Of a DNA stretch of 54,181 nt, positions 35,486 to 44,975 are shown piece after piece. A program made the translations under genes and the position numbers. How positions within the stretch are numbered: position 1 is the first letter of the stretch; each line of letters opens with the position of its first letter. Source of the DNA: an uncultured Lachnospiraceae bacterium (GTDB lineage Bacteria; Bacillota; Clostridia; Lachnospirales; Lachnospiraceae); contig CAJUPF010000012.1 in assembly GCA_910588565.1 (NCBI GenBank), positions 1 to 54,181 of the forward strand, given 5' to 3'. The notes beneath the pieces are model-generated. The model was not told the DNA's origin. It did not search any database and saw nothing but the letters and a program-made list of their open reading frames with translations.

Positions 35486-35583
35486 GTTTTAAGTAAACAA
35501 ATTTTTTCGACAGGTTTTGCTTTTTGGAAAAAAGACGATAGTTGTTCTATGTAGACACGGAAAGTATCGTCAATATGCATATG

Positions 35584-35622
35584 AAATAAGGCATAAATCA
35601 TTTGATTTATGTCTTATTTTTA
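35584..35622 (+). terminator. terminator after the LacI gene
   Basis: AAATAAGgCATAAAT pairs with ATTTATGtCTTATTT around a CATTTG loop, followed by TTTTTATG. Confidence 0.65.
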
Positions 35623-35670
35623 TGAGTTTTTACCAAAAAACAATTTTTTAGTAAAAAGTGAAATAATATA

Positions 35671-35699
35671 TTGAAATATTTGGTTAAAATAAGTAAAAT
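35671..35699 (+). promoter_or_regulatory. promoter of the GH30/GH43 gene
   Basis: TTGAAA (35671-35676) and TAAAAT (35694-35699) with a 17-base spacer, 40 bases before the ATG. Upstream TTTTTACC ... GTAAAAA (35626-35657) is an imperfect inverted repeat that may bind the LacI protein. Confidence 0.55.
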
Positions 35700-35738
35700 G
35701 TAATTGAGCATAGTTCAGACATACATTAGGCTGACGGG

Positions 35739-38700
35739 ATGCTGGCTGGTGTGACAGGTATATCCGCACTGGTTCCGCAGATGCCTCTTATGGCGGCAAC
35801 GCAGGCGAGAATGACGACAGAGCCTGTTGTGGGAGAGATTTCCGTAAGCCCGGAGCTTCGTTACCAGACATTAAAAGGATGGGGAACATCCCTGTGCTGG
35901 TGGGGCAATACCATAGGTTCCTGGGGAGATGCCGACTATAACAAGAATGGGACGCCGGATCGGGAAGAAATTGCTGAACTGGCATTTTCACCGGAGTATC
36001 TGAACCTGAATATTGTCCGTTATAATGTAGGGGGCGGAGATAAGGAAGATACTTCCATAAAGCGGTGCGAAGGCATTGTACCTGGCTGGACGGAGGATAT
36101 GACAGGAACGAAAGATGGAAGCGGCGCTTATAATGAGGCGGCATTTCTGGCAAAAAAGACGGAGGATATGGCGGACGCCGGGCAGCTGTGGATGCTGGAA
36201 CAGGCAAATGAATGGAGAAAAGAAAGCAATGATATTATCAATGAAGTTTTTTCCAATTCACCTCCTTATTATATGACGAAATCCGGCAGTTCTACCGGAG
36301 GAAGTGATGATGCAAACAATTTAAAAGAGGATGCTTATGATGATTTTACCACTTATCTTGCGCGCGCAGCAAAGTGGATTAATCAGGATTTAAGTGAAAA
36401 ATACGATACACAGGTTACTTTTATAGAACCATTAAATGAGCCGGATACAAACTACTGGTGGAATGGCAGTACAAAACAGGAGGGCTGCATTTTCAACACG
36501 GGTGAGCTGCAGTCTAAGGCATATCGGGAAATGCAGAACGCATTGGATGCAGAAGGATTGAGCGGGATAAAGATAACCGGGACAGATGAGACAGATCTTG
36601 GAACCGCGATTCGATCGTACAATCGTTTGGATGATGATGTGAAGGAAAATATGGATACGATTGGCGCGCATACATACAGCGGCAATGACAGCGAACGCAG
36701 GGAACTGCGCCGGATTGCACAGTCTTATGACAAGGATCTGTGGATGTCAGAAATTACAAGGGGCGGCGGAAGCCACAGTGAAGAGCGGCATAATTCCATG
36801 GAAGCGGTAAATGCGCAGAGCCAGAGTGAAGGTATTATGGCGGATTTGAAGTATATGCAGCCGACAGCCTGGATTGCATGGCTTCTGGCGGACAGCGAAT
36901 ATGAATGTATTCAGACCGATTCAAACTGGGGGCTGATCCATGCGGTATTTGAAAAAGATGGGCAGCCGGTTCCAGATTATCATACCAATCTGGTAAATGA
37001 GGATGGAAGCCGTAAGGATGGCGTGCCTGGAGAAGGCTACTGGGCGATAACAAAGCAGTTTTATACGATGATGCAGTACAGCAAATTCTTAAAGGCCGGA
37101 TATACGATGATCGATGTAGCGGATGGAAATATATGCGCGGCGATTGCACCGGATGGATCGGAACTTGTAATTGTAGCGCAGAATTTTGGGAATGCAAGGA
37201 GCACTACGCTGGATCTTGGCAAATTTACAAACCTGGATACTGTAGTGATGTATCGTACTTCTGACCGGGAAGACTGTCTGAAAATGCCTTATAATCAGGA
37301 CGTAAGCGACAGCGTATTGGATGTGGATCTTCCTAAGAATTCTGTTACTACTTATGTGATAACGGCGAAAGAAGGAGAATCGGTTTGTGATTTGGACAGT
37401 TTTGCAAAGACGGTAGACGCTGATGTCGTAAAAGGGGCGGGCTGGGTTTCCAATACAGATAAATTTGTCTATACGGGAAGCTGGGGCGAATCCGGTTCCT
37501 GTGATGGAAAGTATACGCAAAGTGATGGAGCAGCCGTAACATTTACGTTTAAGGGAGAACGAGCGCTGATTTACGGTACAAAGGGCAGTGAGTGCGGAAA
37601 TGTAACGGTATCGGTAGATGGCGGTGAAGCACAGTCAGTATCACTTTTGGGAACTGGCAAAAATACGGATTCATTGCTGTTTGATACAGGCAGCCTCACA
37701 GATGGCAGCCATACGGTAACGATTACAAGAGGGAGCGGTTTGTTAGAAGTAAATTATGCCAGGATTATTAACGGGAATTATAGCCTTGCTGAGGTTTCGC
37801 CCTGCGATCCTGTGTATACGGTAAGCGGCGTAGCCCCTGTTTTGCCGGAAAAAGTGACGGTCAAAGTCGGAGACAGTACCGAAGAGCGAGCAGTTGCATG
37901 GAATACAGAAGATGCGGATTTTTCCGGAAGTTCCAAGAAGATTACCCTGGAAGGAAATCTGGCGGGAACGTCCCAGAAAGCAGCGATTGATGTTTATGTG
38001 GTGATGGAAAATGCAGTATACTTTATTGACTGTAATTCTCCAAATTCAGCGGATATGCAGTATTATGCGGATTTGGTGAATCAGGTGGCAGATCAGAAAT
38101 ATGAAGGTGAAAATACTTGGGGATATCTGGAGAATTATGGAAGTCATGAGCCTGGTAACAGCGATATTTATGAATCCGGATGGTATGCAGAAAGTAAAGA
38201 GCAAGCTATTGGATACAAACTTCCTTTGGAGGCAGGCGCCTATAATGTAACATTTGGATTTAAAGAATGGTGGACAAATGGTAATTGGTCCCGTTCCATG
38301 GATATTTATATGCAGCAGGGGAGTGAAGCAGAACAAAAGCTGGGTTCAGCAAATACTTGGAATGGGGACAATTGTTGGAGTGAAGCGAATTTTGAGGTTA
38401 CTGTTGAGAATGCATCAGATGTTAGTTTTAAAGTGAAGCATGACGACAATACTAATGATGGGGCGCCAGTTCTTTCTTTCCTGCAGATTCAAAAGAAACT
38501 GGATTTGAATAAACTGAAAGAGGTTTTGAAAAAATATAATGCCCTGGATGAAAGCAAGTATACACAGAAACCGCAGGAACTGGCAGCATTGAAGGCTTCG
38601 GCGGCCGAAGGGCATAAGCTTTTATATCTGTCATCTGCAACGCAGGAGGCCGTGGATGCTGCAGTGGCAGATATTACAGAAAAAACGGCTGCGCTTGGAA

Positions 38701-41699
38701 CAGCTGAGATAATTCTGAACAGTGAAACATTGGAGAAAAACAATTACGTACTTTATACAGCAAACTGCGGAACACCAGATCCATACCGGATTCCAAACAA
38801 AGAAAGCGAACGGCTTGGCCTGCTGCAGTCCTCTGTAGACCAGAAACTGGGAGAAGACAGCGTGACAGGATATACCTGGGGACGTGACGCAGATACCGAG
38901 TTTGCCAAAGCAGCCGTTTACGGTGATGGGGATGCTGTAGATATCGGAAACAGCTTTATCTATATGTCAGGAGATATCACTTTTGACAAGGAAAAGACCG
39001 CGCTTGGATATACCTTTGAAGTTCCTGATTTAAGCGGTATTGATGGAATAGAACCAGATACTTATGAAGTAACAGTTGCTATGAAACAGCCCTGGGAGGA
39101 TAAGAACGCCAATATTCTCTTCGAGGGCAGGACATTCGCTACAGATGTTTATCATGGAAAAGATGAATGGGTTTGCAAGACATTTACTGTAAAAGTAACA
39201 GACGGTATGCTTAATGTGCAGGTGAAAAATCCAAGAAGAGCAGACGGAGGCGATGATCCTGTACTCAATTACATCAAAGTCCGTGCAGTCAAACATACGG
39301 AACCGGAAATTGTCACATACGATTCTATCAGCGGTGTAGCGGGAGCCCCGCTGTATGATACGGAAGGAAAACTGATTCAGGCGCATGGAGGACAGATTCA
39401 GCAGTTCACTGTAAATGGAGAAACCAGATGGTACTGGATTGGAGAGGATAAGACTTATGATTATCGTCCCTGCGGTGGCATTCATGTATACAGTTCTGAG
39501 GATCTGTATAACTGGAGAGATGAAGGCGTTGCATTGAAAACAATGGAGTCCATGGACGAGTTTGAGACAGATGAATATTTTAAGAATTTATACGGCGATC
39601 TGACGGATGAGCAGAAGAAAGAAGTATTTATCGACATTGACAGAAATAACTGTGTGATGGAGCGTCCGAAGATGCTTTATAATGACAAAACCGGTAAGTA
39701 TGTTGTCTGGTTCCATGCAGATGGGCGTACGCCGACAAATGATGCGGATTATGGCAAGGCAAAAGCGGGAATTATATCTAAACTGAACGAAGAGTATACA
39801 GGACTTGTGACAGACAGAGATCAGGCAGTAGAAGGCGAAGATTTTGTCAGGGCATTTGGGTGGTCAAGAGAGGCTCCGGCGATGTTTAAATATAAGGATA
39901 AATACTATATTATCAATTCCGGCTGTACCGGATGGTCACCGAATCCGGCTGAATACTGGGTGGCAGATGATCCGTTTGGCCCATGGAATCCAATGGGAGA
40001 TCCCTGTACGGACTGGGGAGGCAATACAACATATGATACGCAAAGTACCTGCGTCATTCCTGTAGATTCTGAAAAAGGATATTACATATATATGGGTGAC
40101 AGATGGAATGCCGGAGATCTGAGTGAATCCAGATACGTATGGCTTCCGATAGAGTTTCAGGAAGAGAACAAAATCGCACTGAGAAGATATGAGAACTGGA
40201 AGATGGAAGATATCTGGGGCATGACGGAGGATGCGGATATCACAGAATTGCTTCAGGCAATCGCGGCGGCAGAAGCGATTGAAGGGACACAGGCAGACTA
40301 TACCAGCGCTTCCTGGACTGCCTATCAGGATACCCTGCGGGGTGCAAAGCATCTGGCAGAAAATCCGGGCAAAATCCAGAGCACGGTTGATGCGGCAGCA
40401 GCTGCACTGAATAAAGCGGTAGCGGGATTGCAAACACTGGCATCTGTATTAGAGGAAGCGCTGGAAACGTATGGAACGCCGGAAGGCAGCGAGGAAGATT
40501 ATACGGCAGAGAGCTGGACGGCATATCAGGACGCATTGCAGGCAGTCCGGGATTTGCGGCAGTCAGACAGTTATACAGAAACAGATGTCAATCGGGTAAT
40601 TAAGGCATTGTCTGACGCTTTTGGCAGCCTGAAAGAAGTTGTAACCGAAGAGCCGGAAGAGGCCAAACTGCTAAAACAGGCATTGGAAACATATGGAACG
40701 CCGGAAGGCAGCGGGAATGATTATACAACAGAGAGCTGGACGGCATATCAGAATGCTTTGCAGGCAGTAAAAGATATGCTGCAGTCGGAACATTACGAAA
40801 AGGATGCAGTGCAGAAAGCGGTTTCGGATCTGAAAGAAGCGTTTCAGGGACTGGTGAAAGCAGAGCAGAATCCACCGGCAGATAAGGTACTGGTCAATAA
40901 GATTACTGTTACCGCAGCCAATTCTCAGCTGGAACAAGGACAGAGCACGACAGTAAAAGCAGAAGTTTCCCCAGCAAATGCCGCCAATCAAAAGGTGAAC
41001 TGGAGCTCTTCGGATGCGAACGTGGCAATGGTAACTGCAGACGGCGTGGTAACCGGACAGGGCGCTGGTACGGCAACGATTACGGCGGAAGCAGCAGACG
41101 GTTCCGGCGTAAAGGGAAGCTGCCAGATTACAGTGACAGAGAAAGCAAAGCCGCCGGTAAAAGATGTTGTAACAAAGATTACCTTAAAGAGCGATACGAA
41201 AAAAGTTGCGGCAGGGAAAAAGGCAACGATAAAAGCAACAGTCAGCGCTACTGGAAATACATCCAATAAGACCCTGAACTGGAGCTCCTCCAATAAGAAA
41301 TACGCAACGGTAAACGCAAAGGGAGTTGTAACGACGAAAAAGGCAGGAGCAGGAAAGACAGTTACGATTACGGCAAAAGCTGTGGATGGAAGCAATAAGA
41401 GCGCAAAGATTAAGATTAAAATCGTAAAACATGCAGTAAAGAAGATTACACTCAAGTGCAGCCAGAAGTCCGTAAAAGCAGGCCGTAAAGTAACGGTTAA
41501 GGCAAACGTTTCCACAACCGGAAAAACAGCGAATAAGACCTTAAGCTGGGAAACTTCCAATAAGAAATATGCAACCGTCAATGCGAAGGGCGTAGTTACG
41601 ACGAAAAAAGCCGGAAAAGGCAAAACGGTCAAAATTACAGCGAAAGCAACAGACGGAACCGGAAAGAAAGCAACCATAAAAATCAGAATTAAGAAGTAA
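35739..41699 (+). CDS. giant secreted GH30 + GH43 (subfamily 24-like) galactanase
   Basis: A 1986-residue multidomain enzyme for plant type II arabinogalactan. The N-terminal GH30 domain resembles endo-beta-1,6-galactanases: WGTSLCWWGN, acid/base Glu234 in EPLNEPD, nucleophile Glu338 in WMSEITRGGGS. Two malectin-like carbohydrate-binding modules and an Ig-like domain follow (about 550-930), another binding module near 1000-1180, then a GH43 domain (about 1190-1490) with QAHGGQIQQF, VMERPKMLYN and SREAPAMF as in exo-beta-1,3-galactanases. Three or more FIVAR repeats (about 1500-1708) and three Big_2 domains end it. Oddly the signal sequence starts MLAGVTGISALVPQMPLMAA with no basic n-region and no ribosome site; the true 5' end may be lost. 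Confidence 0.88.
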   Translation: MLAGVTGISALVPQMPLMAATQARMTTEPVVGEISVSPELRYQTLKGWGTSLCWWGNTIGSWGDADYNKNGTPDREEIAELAFSPEYLNLNIVRYNVGGGDKEDTSIKRCEGIVPGWTEDMTGTKDGSGAYNEAAFLAKKTEDMADAGQLWMLEQANEWRKESNDIINEVFSNSPPYYMTKSGSSTGGSDDANNLKEDAYDDFTTYLARAAKWINQDLSEKYDTQVTFIEPLNEPDTNYWWNGSTKQEGCIFNTGELQSKAYREMQNALDAEGLSGIKITGTDETDLGTAIRSYNRLDDDVKENMDTIGAHTYSGNDSERRELRRIAQSYDKDLWMSEITRGGGSHSEERHNSMEAVNAQSQSEGIMADLKYMQPTAWIAWLLADSEYECIQTDSNWGLIHAVFEKDGQPVPDYHTNLVNEDGSRKDGVPGEGYWAITKQFYTMMQYSKFLKAGYTMIDVADGNICAAIAPDGSELVIVAQNFGNARSTTLDLGKFTNLDTVVMYRTSDREDCLKMPYNQDVSDSVLDVDLPKNSVTTYVITAKEGESVCDLDSFAKTVDADVVKGAGWVSNTDKFVYTGSWGESGSCDGKYTQSDGAAVTFTFKGERALIYGTKGSECGNVTVSVDGGEAQSVSLLGTGKNTDSLLFDTGSLTDGSHTVTITRGSGLLEVNYARIINGNYSLAEVSPCDPVYTVSGVAPVLPEKVTVKVGDSTEERAVAWNTEDADFSGSSKKITLEGNLAGTSQKAAIDVYVVMENAVYFIDCNSPNSADMQYYADLVNQVADQKYEGENTWGYLENYGSHEPGNSDIYESGWYAESKEQAIGYKLPLEAGAYNVTFGFKEWWTNGNWSRSMDIYMQQGSEAEQKLGSANTWNGDNCWSEANFEVTVENASDVSFKVKHDDNTNDGAPVLSFLQIQKKLDLNKLKEVLKKYNALDESKYTQKPQELAALKASAAEGHKLLYLSSATQEAVDAAVADITEKTAALGTAEIILNSETLEKNNYVLYTANCGTPDPYRIPNKESERLGLLQSSVDQKLGEDSVTGYTWGRDADTEFAKAAVYGDGDAVDIGNSFIYMSGDITFDKEKTALGYTFEVPDLSGIDGIEPDTYEVTVAMKQPWEDKNANILFEGRTFATDVYHGKDEWVCKTFTVKVTDGMLNVQVKNPRRADGGDDPVLNYIKVRAVKHTEPEIVTYDSISGVAGAPLYDTEGKLIQAHGGQIQQFTVNGETRWYWIGEDKTYDYRPCGGIHVYSSEDLYNWRDEGVALKTMESMDEFETDEYFKNLYGDLTDEQKKEVFIDIDRNNCVMERPKMLYNDKTGKYVVWFHADGRTPTNDADYGKAKAGIISKLNEEYTGLVTDRDQAVEGEDFVRAFGWSREAPAMFKYKDKYYIINSGCTGWSPNPAEYWVADDPFGPWNPMGDPCTDWGGNTTYDTQSTCVIPVDSEKGYYIYMGDRWNAGDLSESRYVWLPIEFQEENKIALRRYENWKMEDIWGMTEDADITELLQAIAAAEAIEGTQADYTSASWTAYQDTLRGAKHLAENPGKIQSTVDAAAAALNKAVAGLQTLASVLEEALETYGTPEGSEEDYTAESWTAYQDALQAVRDLRQSDSYTETDVNRVIKALSDAFGSLKEVVTEEPEEAKLLKQALETYGTPEGSGNDYTTESWTAYQNALQAVKDMLQSEHYEKDAVQKAVSDLKEAFQGLVKAEQNPPADKVLVNKITVTAANSQLEQGQSTTVKAEVSPANAANQKVNWSSSDANVAMVTADGVVTGQGAGTATITAEAADGSGVKGSCQITVTEKAKPPVKDVVTKITLKSDTKKVAAGKKATIKATVSATGNTSNKTLNWSSSNKKYATVNAKGVVTTKKAGAGKTVTITAKAVDGSNKSAKIKIKIVKHAVKKITLKCSQKSVKAGRKVTVKANVSTTGKTANKTLSWETSNKKYATVNAKGVVTTKKAGKGKTVKITAKATDGTGKKATIKIRIKK

Positions 41700-41713
41700 C
41701 AGACAGGTTGTAT

Positions 41714-41752
41714 GGAGAAAGCCTCTGGCTCGAAAGAGCAGAGGCTTTCTCC
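41714..41752. terminator. hairpin between convergent genes
   Basis: A 17-bp stem with one bulge (714-731 with 736-752 of this kilobase) and a GAAA loop. No T-run, but its position between the galactanase and the minus-strand operon suggests termination. Confidence 0.6.
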
Positions 41753-41816
41753 TGGTTGCTGACATTGGTTCACGGGATAAAATACGCACTGGCTGCGCTT
41801 TCCATGAGAATATGGA

Positions 41817-42329
41817 TTAGTTTTGATCCAAATCTTCTAAGGATTTCTTCTTGCCCCGGATAATGGAGGCGCCCAGTGCAATAATAGCGATACCGACTAC
41901 AAGCCTTGGAAGATCATAGGAAATACTTCTGATATAATAGTAAAGTTCTTCCGGCAGATAGCGGTAAAGGATATCTGTAATGCCGTTCCAGACCATAACA
42001 ATCCCAATAAAAATCAGCAAACCTGCGGTAATACGTTCTTTTCCCCGAATGGAATAATCGGAAAGATGAAACAGGTAATCATCCTCGATAGCGTAAAATT
42101 CTTCATCCGGCAAACTTGCCAGATTGTGTACATGAAAAAAGCTGTAAAACCATATAACTGCATCTACGGTCATAAGCATTCCAAGCGGCAGAGTAGAGGA
42201 GACAAACAGAATGCCGAAGAAAAGACCCATAAGGCTGATCCCCATTTTTAAAAATCCCATATACATTTCACCGGCTCCCGGCAGAAGGGAGAAGCATAGT
42301 CTCCAAAAAGAATTTTTCTTACTTGTCAT
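41817..42329 (-). CDS. membrane protein of the ECF sigma operon
   Basis: A 170-residue protein with about four membrane helices (two in 12-60, one near 95-115, one near 140-160) and a charged loop between (LPDEEFYAIEDDYLFHLSD). The N-terminus SLLPGAGEMYMGFLKMG resembles the start of TM2-type domains. Its ATG immediately follows the stop of the anti-sigma gene, so it is the third gene of that operon. No enzymatic motif is visible; it may sense or help regulate at the membrane. Confidence 0.7.
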   Translation of the reverse strand: MTSKKNSFWRLCFSLLPGAGEMYMGFLKMGISLMGLFFGILFVSSTLPLGMLMTVDAVIWFYSFFHVHNLASLPDEEFYAIEDDYLFHLSDYSIRGKERITAGLLIFIGIVMVWNGITDILYRYLPEELYYYIRSISYDLPRLVVGIAIIALGASIIRGKKKSLEDLDQN

Positions 42330-42716
42330 TTAATTTTCCTCCTTATAAAAGATGAAATCGGCGGTGTCCGACATCTGGCTGCAGAATTGATTGGTAATCT
42401 GGTTGAACTTCCATAAGAGGGAGTCTTCTTTTTGACGTACTGCAGTTTCTCTATGGTACATTTGCGCACTCTGTGGGACAGGGCTGTTTTGCGCCATATC
42501 CGGCATCGTGATTAACAATGCGATTGCCGCCGCTGCAGCCGTGATCACTTTGGCGCCAAAGAAAAACAGTTCATGCTTTCTGTGAGTTTCTTTGCTGGCA
42601 GCTTTGGAAAGAATCTTTTCTTTCAGATAGCCTGGAGCGGAAGGCAAATCCGTTTGTTCTGCAGATTCGATAAGCAATAACAATTCTTCATCGGTTAAAT
42701 AATCAGTTTTTTTCAT
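42330..42716 (-). CDS. probable membrane anti-sigma factor
   Basis: About 128 residues from ATG 42716 (MKKTDYLTDEELLLLIESAE), which overlaps the end of the sigma gene. It has an acidic N-terminal cytoplasmic part, one membrane helix (VITAAAAAIALLITMP, about 70-88) and a C-terminal outer part. Its size, single helix and position directly after an ECF sigma gene are typical of anti-sigma factors, though no clear zinc-binding HxxxCxxC is present. The frame also opens 7 codons earlier, but AAGGAG suits 42716. Confidence 0.7.
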   Translation of the reverse strand: MKKTDYLTDEELLLLIESAEQTDLPSAPGYLKEKILSKAASKETHRKHELFFFGAKVITAAAAAIALLITMPDMAQNSPVPQSAQMYHRETAVRQKEDSLLWKFNQITNQFCSQMSDTADFIFYKEEN

Positions 42717-43233
42717 AGGCGGCACGCTCCTTTTCATATAGTTTCCGCAGCATTGCCCGTGCGCGGTAAATCTGGGTCTGTACGGTTTTTATATTTTTAT
42801 TCTGGCTGGCTGCAATTTCTTCCGGCTTTTTTTCCTGGCAGAAATATAGAACAGCAATATCGTTGTAGGGCGGTTTTAAGCTGCGGCATCGCTCGAGTAA
42901 TGTTGTTTGGATCTCTTTTTCTAACATATGTTCTTCAGGGCCTGGCGCTTCGTCCGATTTGGTATCAAAGGTTTCATCCTCAGAGGGAATCTGCCGTCTG
43001 CCTGCAGATTTCAGGTAGTCAATACATTTGTTGGAAGCAATCCGGCAGAGCCAGGCTTTTTCATTGGTTCCGGTAAAGGAATCCATATGGCGGAAGGCGG
43101 ATAGGAAGGTTTCCTGCGTCAAATCCTCTGCAGCAAAGTAATCCCCGGTCATTTTACAGCAGATAGAGAAAATAAGATTCTGATAACTGTCAATTAATTC
43201 TGTAAGATGCTGTTTTGCATTAATTTGATCCAC
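42703..43233 (-). CDS. ECF-type RNA polymerase sigma factor
   Basis: A 176-residue sigma-70 family ECF factor. Region 2 shows LIFSICCKMTGDYFAAEDLTQ and ETFLSAFRHMDSF, with NEKAWLCRIASNKCIDYLK. Region 4 shows YNDIAVLYFCQEKKPEEIAA and the helix-turn-helix NIKTVQTQIYRARAMLRKL. The start is GTG 43233 behind a run of G residues. It overlaps the next gene by 14 bases. The operon sigma, anti-sigma, membrane protein suggests response to envelope conditions, and the ABC operon just upstream is one possible target; neither is shown by the sequence. Confidence 0.92.
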   Translation of the reverse strand: MDQINAKQHLTELIDSYQNLIFSICCKMTGDYFAAEDLTQETFLSAFRHMDSFTGTNEKAWLCRIASNKCIDYLKSAGRRQIPSEDETFDTKSDEAPGPEEHMLEKEIQTTLLERCRSLKPPYNDIAVLYFCQEKKPEEIAASQNKNIKTVQTQIYRARAMLRKLYEKERAAYEKN

Positions 43234-43305
43234 CCCCCCAGTTTGATGTATTCAAAAAATATGGCATTTCCTATTATATATAACGAAGGAGGAACGCAAA
43301 AATCT

Positions 43306-44091
43306 TCAGGAAATATCTTTTTTTTGATAAATTCGGAACGCAAGCAGGAGTCCGGCGATGGCAAACAGGATTCCGGTGGTCAGATAACCGGCAGGAATCG
43401 CGTGTTCTGCAATAATATCCGCGCCTTCTGTATAGCCGAATGGAGTAATATATTTTAAAAATTCTGCTTCTGTGGCCAGATTTGCAATAATATTTAAAAA
43501 GTAGAGAACAGCGGCAAGGCCAAGGCCAATACCCAAACTCCCATGGCATAAGAAGGCGGATATGCCAAAGGTAACAGCGGCAATTTCAATCTGAAGCAGA
43601 ACATAGGCAAAAAACAGAAGGGCAAGCGGTTTTACGGAAACTTCTTCGCCAATCAGCAGAATAGAAATCGCAGTAACAGCGATTGTAATGCTGTTGAGAA
43701 GTACAATCTGGGTGAGGATGGCGCACCATTTTTCCAGGAGAATCCTTCTTCTTGAGACAGGATGTGTCAGTAAAAACTCCGCAGTATGTTCTTTTTCTTC
43801 TTTTGCCAGAGCCTGGATACCCAGCAGCGCGGCAAAAAAGGCGCCGCCAAGTCCCAGTATATTGCCGCATTCCACACCAAAGAAGCCTGTAAATTCTCCA
43901 AAATTGAGCTTATCCATACCAAAAGCCTGAGAAAAGCTGCCCATATCGGCAAACATAGCGCTTATCTCGCCCATTTGTGAGGACATTTCCGGGTAGATGA
44001 GAATGCAGACGCCCAGCATAAAGGCGATCGCTGCACTCCAAATAATCAAAGTATATTTACTCTGCCGCAGTTCATGTTTAAAAATAGTCAT
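43306..44091 (-). CDS. ABC transporter permease
   Basis: A 261-residue membrane protein of the ABC-2 type with about six helices. It starts MTIFKHELRQSKYTLIIWSA, has a large outer loop (MSSQMGEISAMFADMGSFSQAF), then KEEKEHTAEFLLTHPVSRRR, a loop common in bacitracin/antibiotic-type exporters. It is 20 bases after the ATPase gene and forms one operon with it and the TetR regulator. The substrate is unknown; a drug or peptide exporter under TetR control is likely. Confidence 0.88.
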   Translation of the reverse strand: MTIFKHELRQSKYTLIIWSAAIAFMLGVCILIYPEMSSQMGEISAMFADMGSFSQAFGMDKLNFGEFTGFFGVECGNILGLGGAFFAALLGIQALAKEEKEHTAEFLLTHPVSRRRILLEKWCAILTQIVLLNSITIAVTAISILLIGEEVSVKPLALLFFAYVLLQIEIAAVTFGISAFLCHGSLGIGLGLAAVLYFLNIIANLATEAEFLKYITPFGYTEGADIIAEHAIPAGYLTTGILFAIAGLLLAFRIYQKKDIS

Positions 44092-44111
44092 AACGCATTT
44101 CCTCCAGGAAG

Positions 44112-44975
44112 TTATTGGTAATAATGCAGAAAGATTTCTTCCAGATCCGGTTCTGCAATTGTAATATCTGTAATTGGCAGCGGGACAAGCGCTTTCAACA
44201 GGATATCCGGCGTTCCGCTGTACAGAAAGCTGACGCTGTCCGCTGTGGTTTTGATATCTTTGATATTGGCCAGGGCAGGCGCCTGCTCGATGCCTCTGAG
44301 CGTGATCCGCTTTGCGCCGGTATGTCCAAGGTTTTCCACACTGTCCGTTATTAATATTGTTCCTTCCCGGATTACGGCTGCATGCCTGCAGTAACGCTGC
44401 ACCTCTGAAAGAATATGGGAAGACAGGAATATAGTTGCGCCCTCTTGATTCCGTTCTTTTAAAAGGGTATAAAATTCCCGCTGCATCAAAGGATCGAGTC
44501 CGCTGGTAGGTTCATCGAGAATATACAGCTCTGGTTTATGCTGCATGGCGCAGACGATACCGACTTTTTTTCGGTTCCCAAGGGAAAGCTCTTCGACTTT
44601 CCGGGAGGTATCGAGTTCTAGCCTGTCACAAAGCCGTTTGGCTTCTGCCCGGCAGTCTTTTCTTCGCAGATCCGCGGAAAGCCGGAGGATATCTTTGATG
44701 CGCATTCCATGATAAAACATGGTCTCGGAAGGAAGATAACCAATTTTTCCGAGAATGGCAGTCCGGCAGGCCTGTATCCTTTGGCCGTAAATATTTGCGG
44801 AACCTGCTGTAGCTGTAATAAGTCCCAGCAAAATGCGGATGGTTGTGCTTTTGCCGGCTCCGTTTGGGCCGATAAAGCCGAAAAAGTCGCCTGTTTCAAC
44901 AGAAAGAGTGACATCTGTGATGCCGCGTGCTTTACCGTAATATTTTGTGAGATGGTTTAGTTCAATTGCGTTCAT
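44112..44975 (-). CDS. ABC transporter ATP-binding protein
   Basis: A 287-residue ATPase of the drug/antibiotic-export type. Walker A is GPNGAGKST (about 36-44), the signature motif ELSLGNRKKVGIV, Walker B LYILDEPTSGLDP and the switch histidine in LSSHIL; the Q-loop is in IGYLPSE. The C-terminal 70 residues form the domain typical of this subgroup. The ATG overlaps the TetR stop by 4 bases (ATGA), and the permease follows, so translation is coupled. Confidence 0.95.
   Translation of the reverse strand: MNAIELNHLTKYYGKARGITDVTLSVETGDFFGFIGPNGAGKSTTIRILLGLITATAGSANIYGQRIQACRTAILGKIGYLPSETMFYHGMRIKDILRLSADLRRKDCRAEAKRLCDRLELDTSRKVEELSLGNRKKVGIVCAMQHKPELYILDEPTSGLDPLMQREFYTLLKERNQEGATIFLSSHILSEVQRYCRHAAVIREGTILITDSVENLGHTGAKRITLRGIEQAPALANIKDIKTTADSVSFLYSGTPDILLKALVPLPITDITIAEPDLEEIFLHYYQ

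Noticed and set aside
43271..43299. Promoter of the ECF sigma gene
   Set aside because: TTGCGT and TATAAT on the minus strand are only 15 bases apart, and the 17-base alternative has a poor -10; no ECF-type autoregulatory site was recognised.
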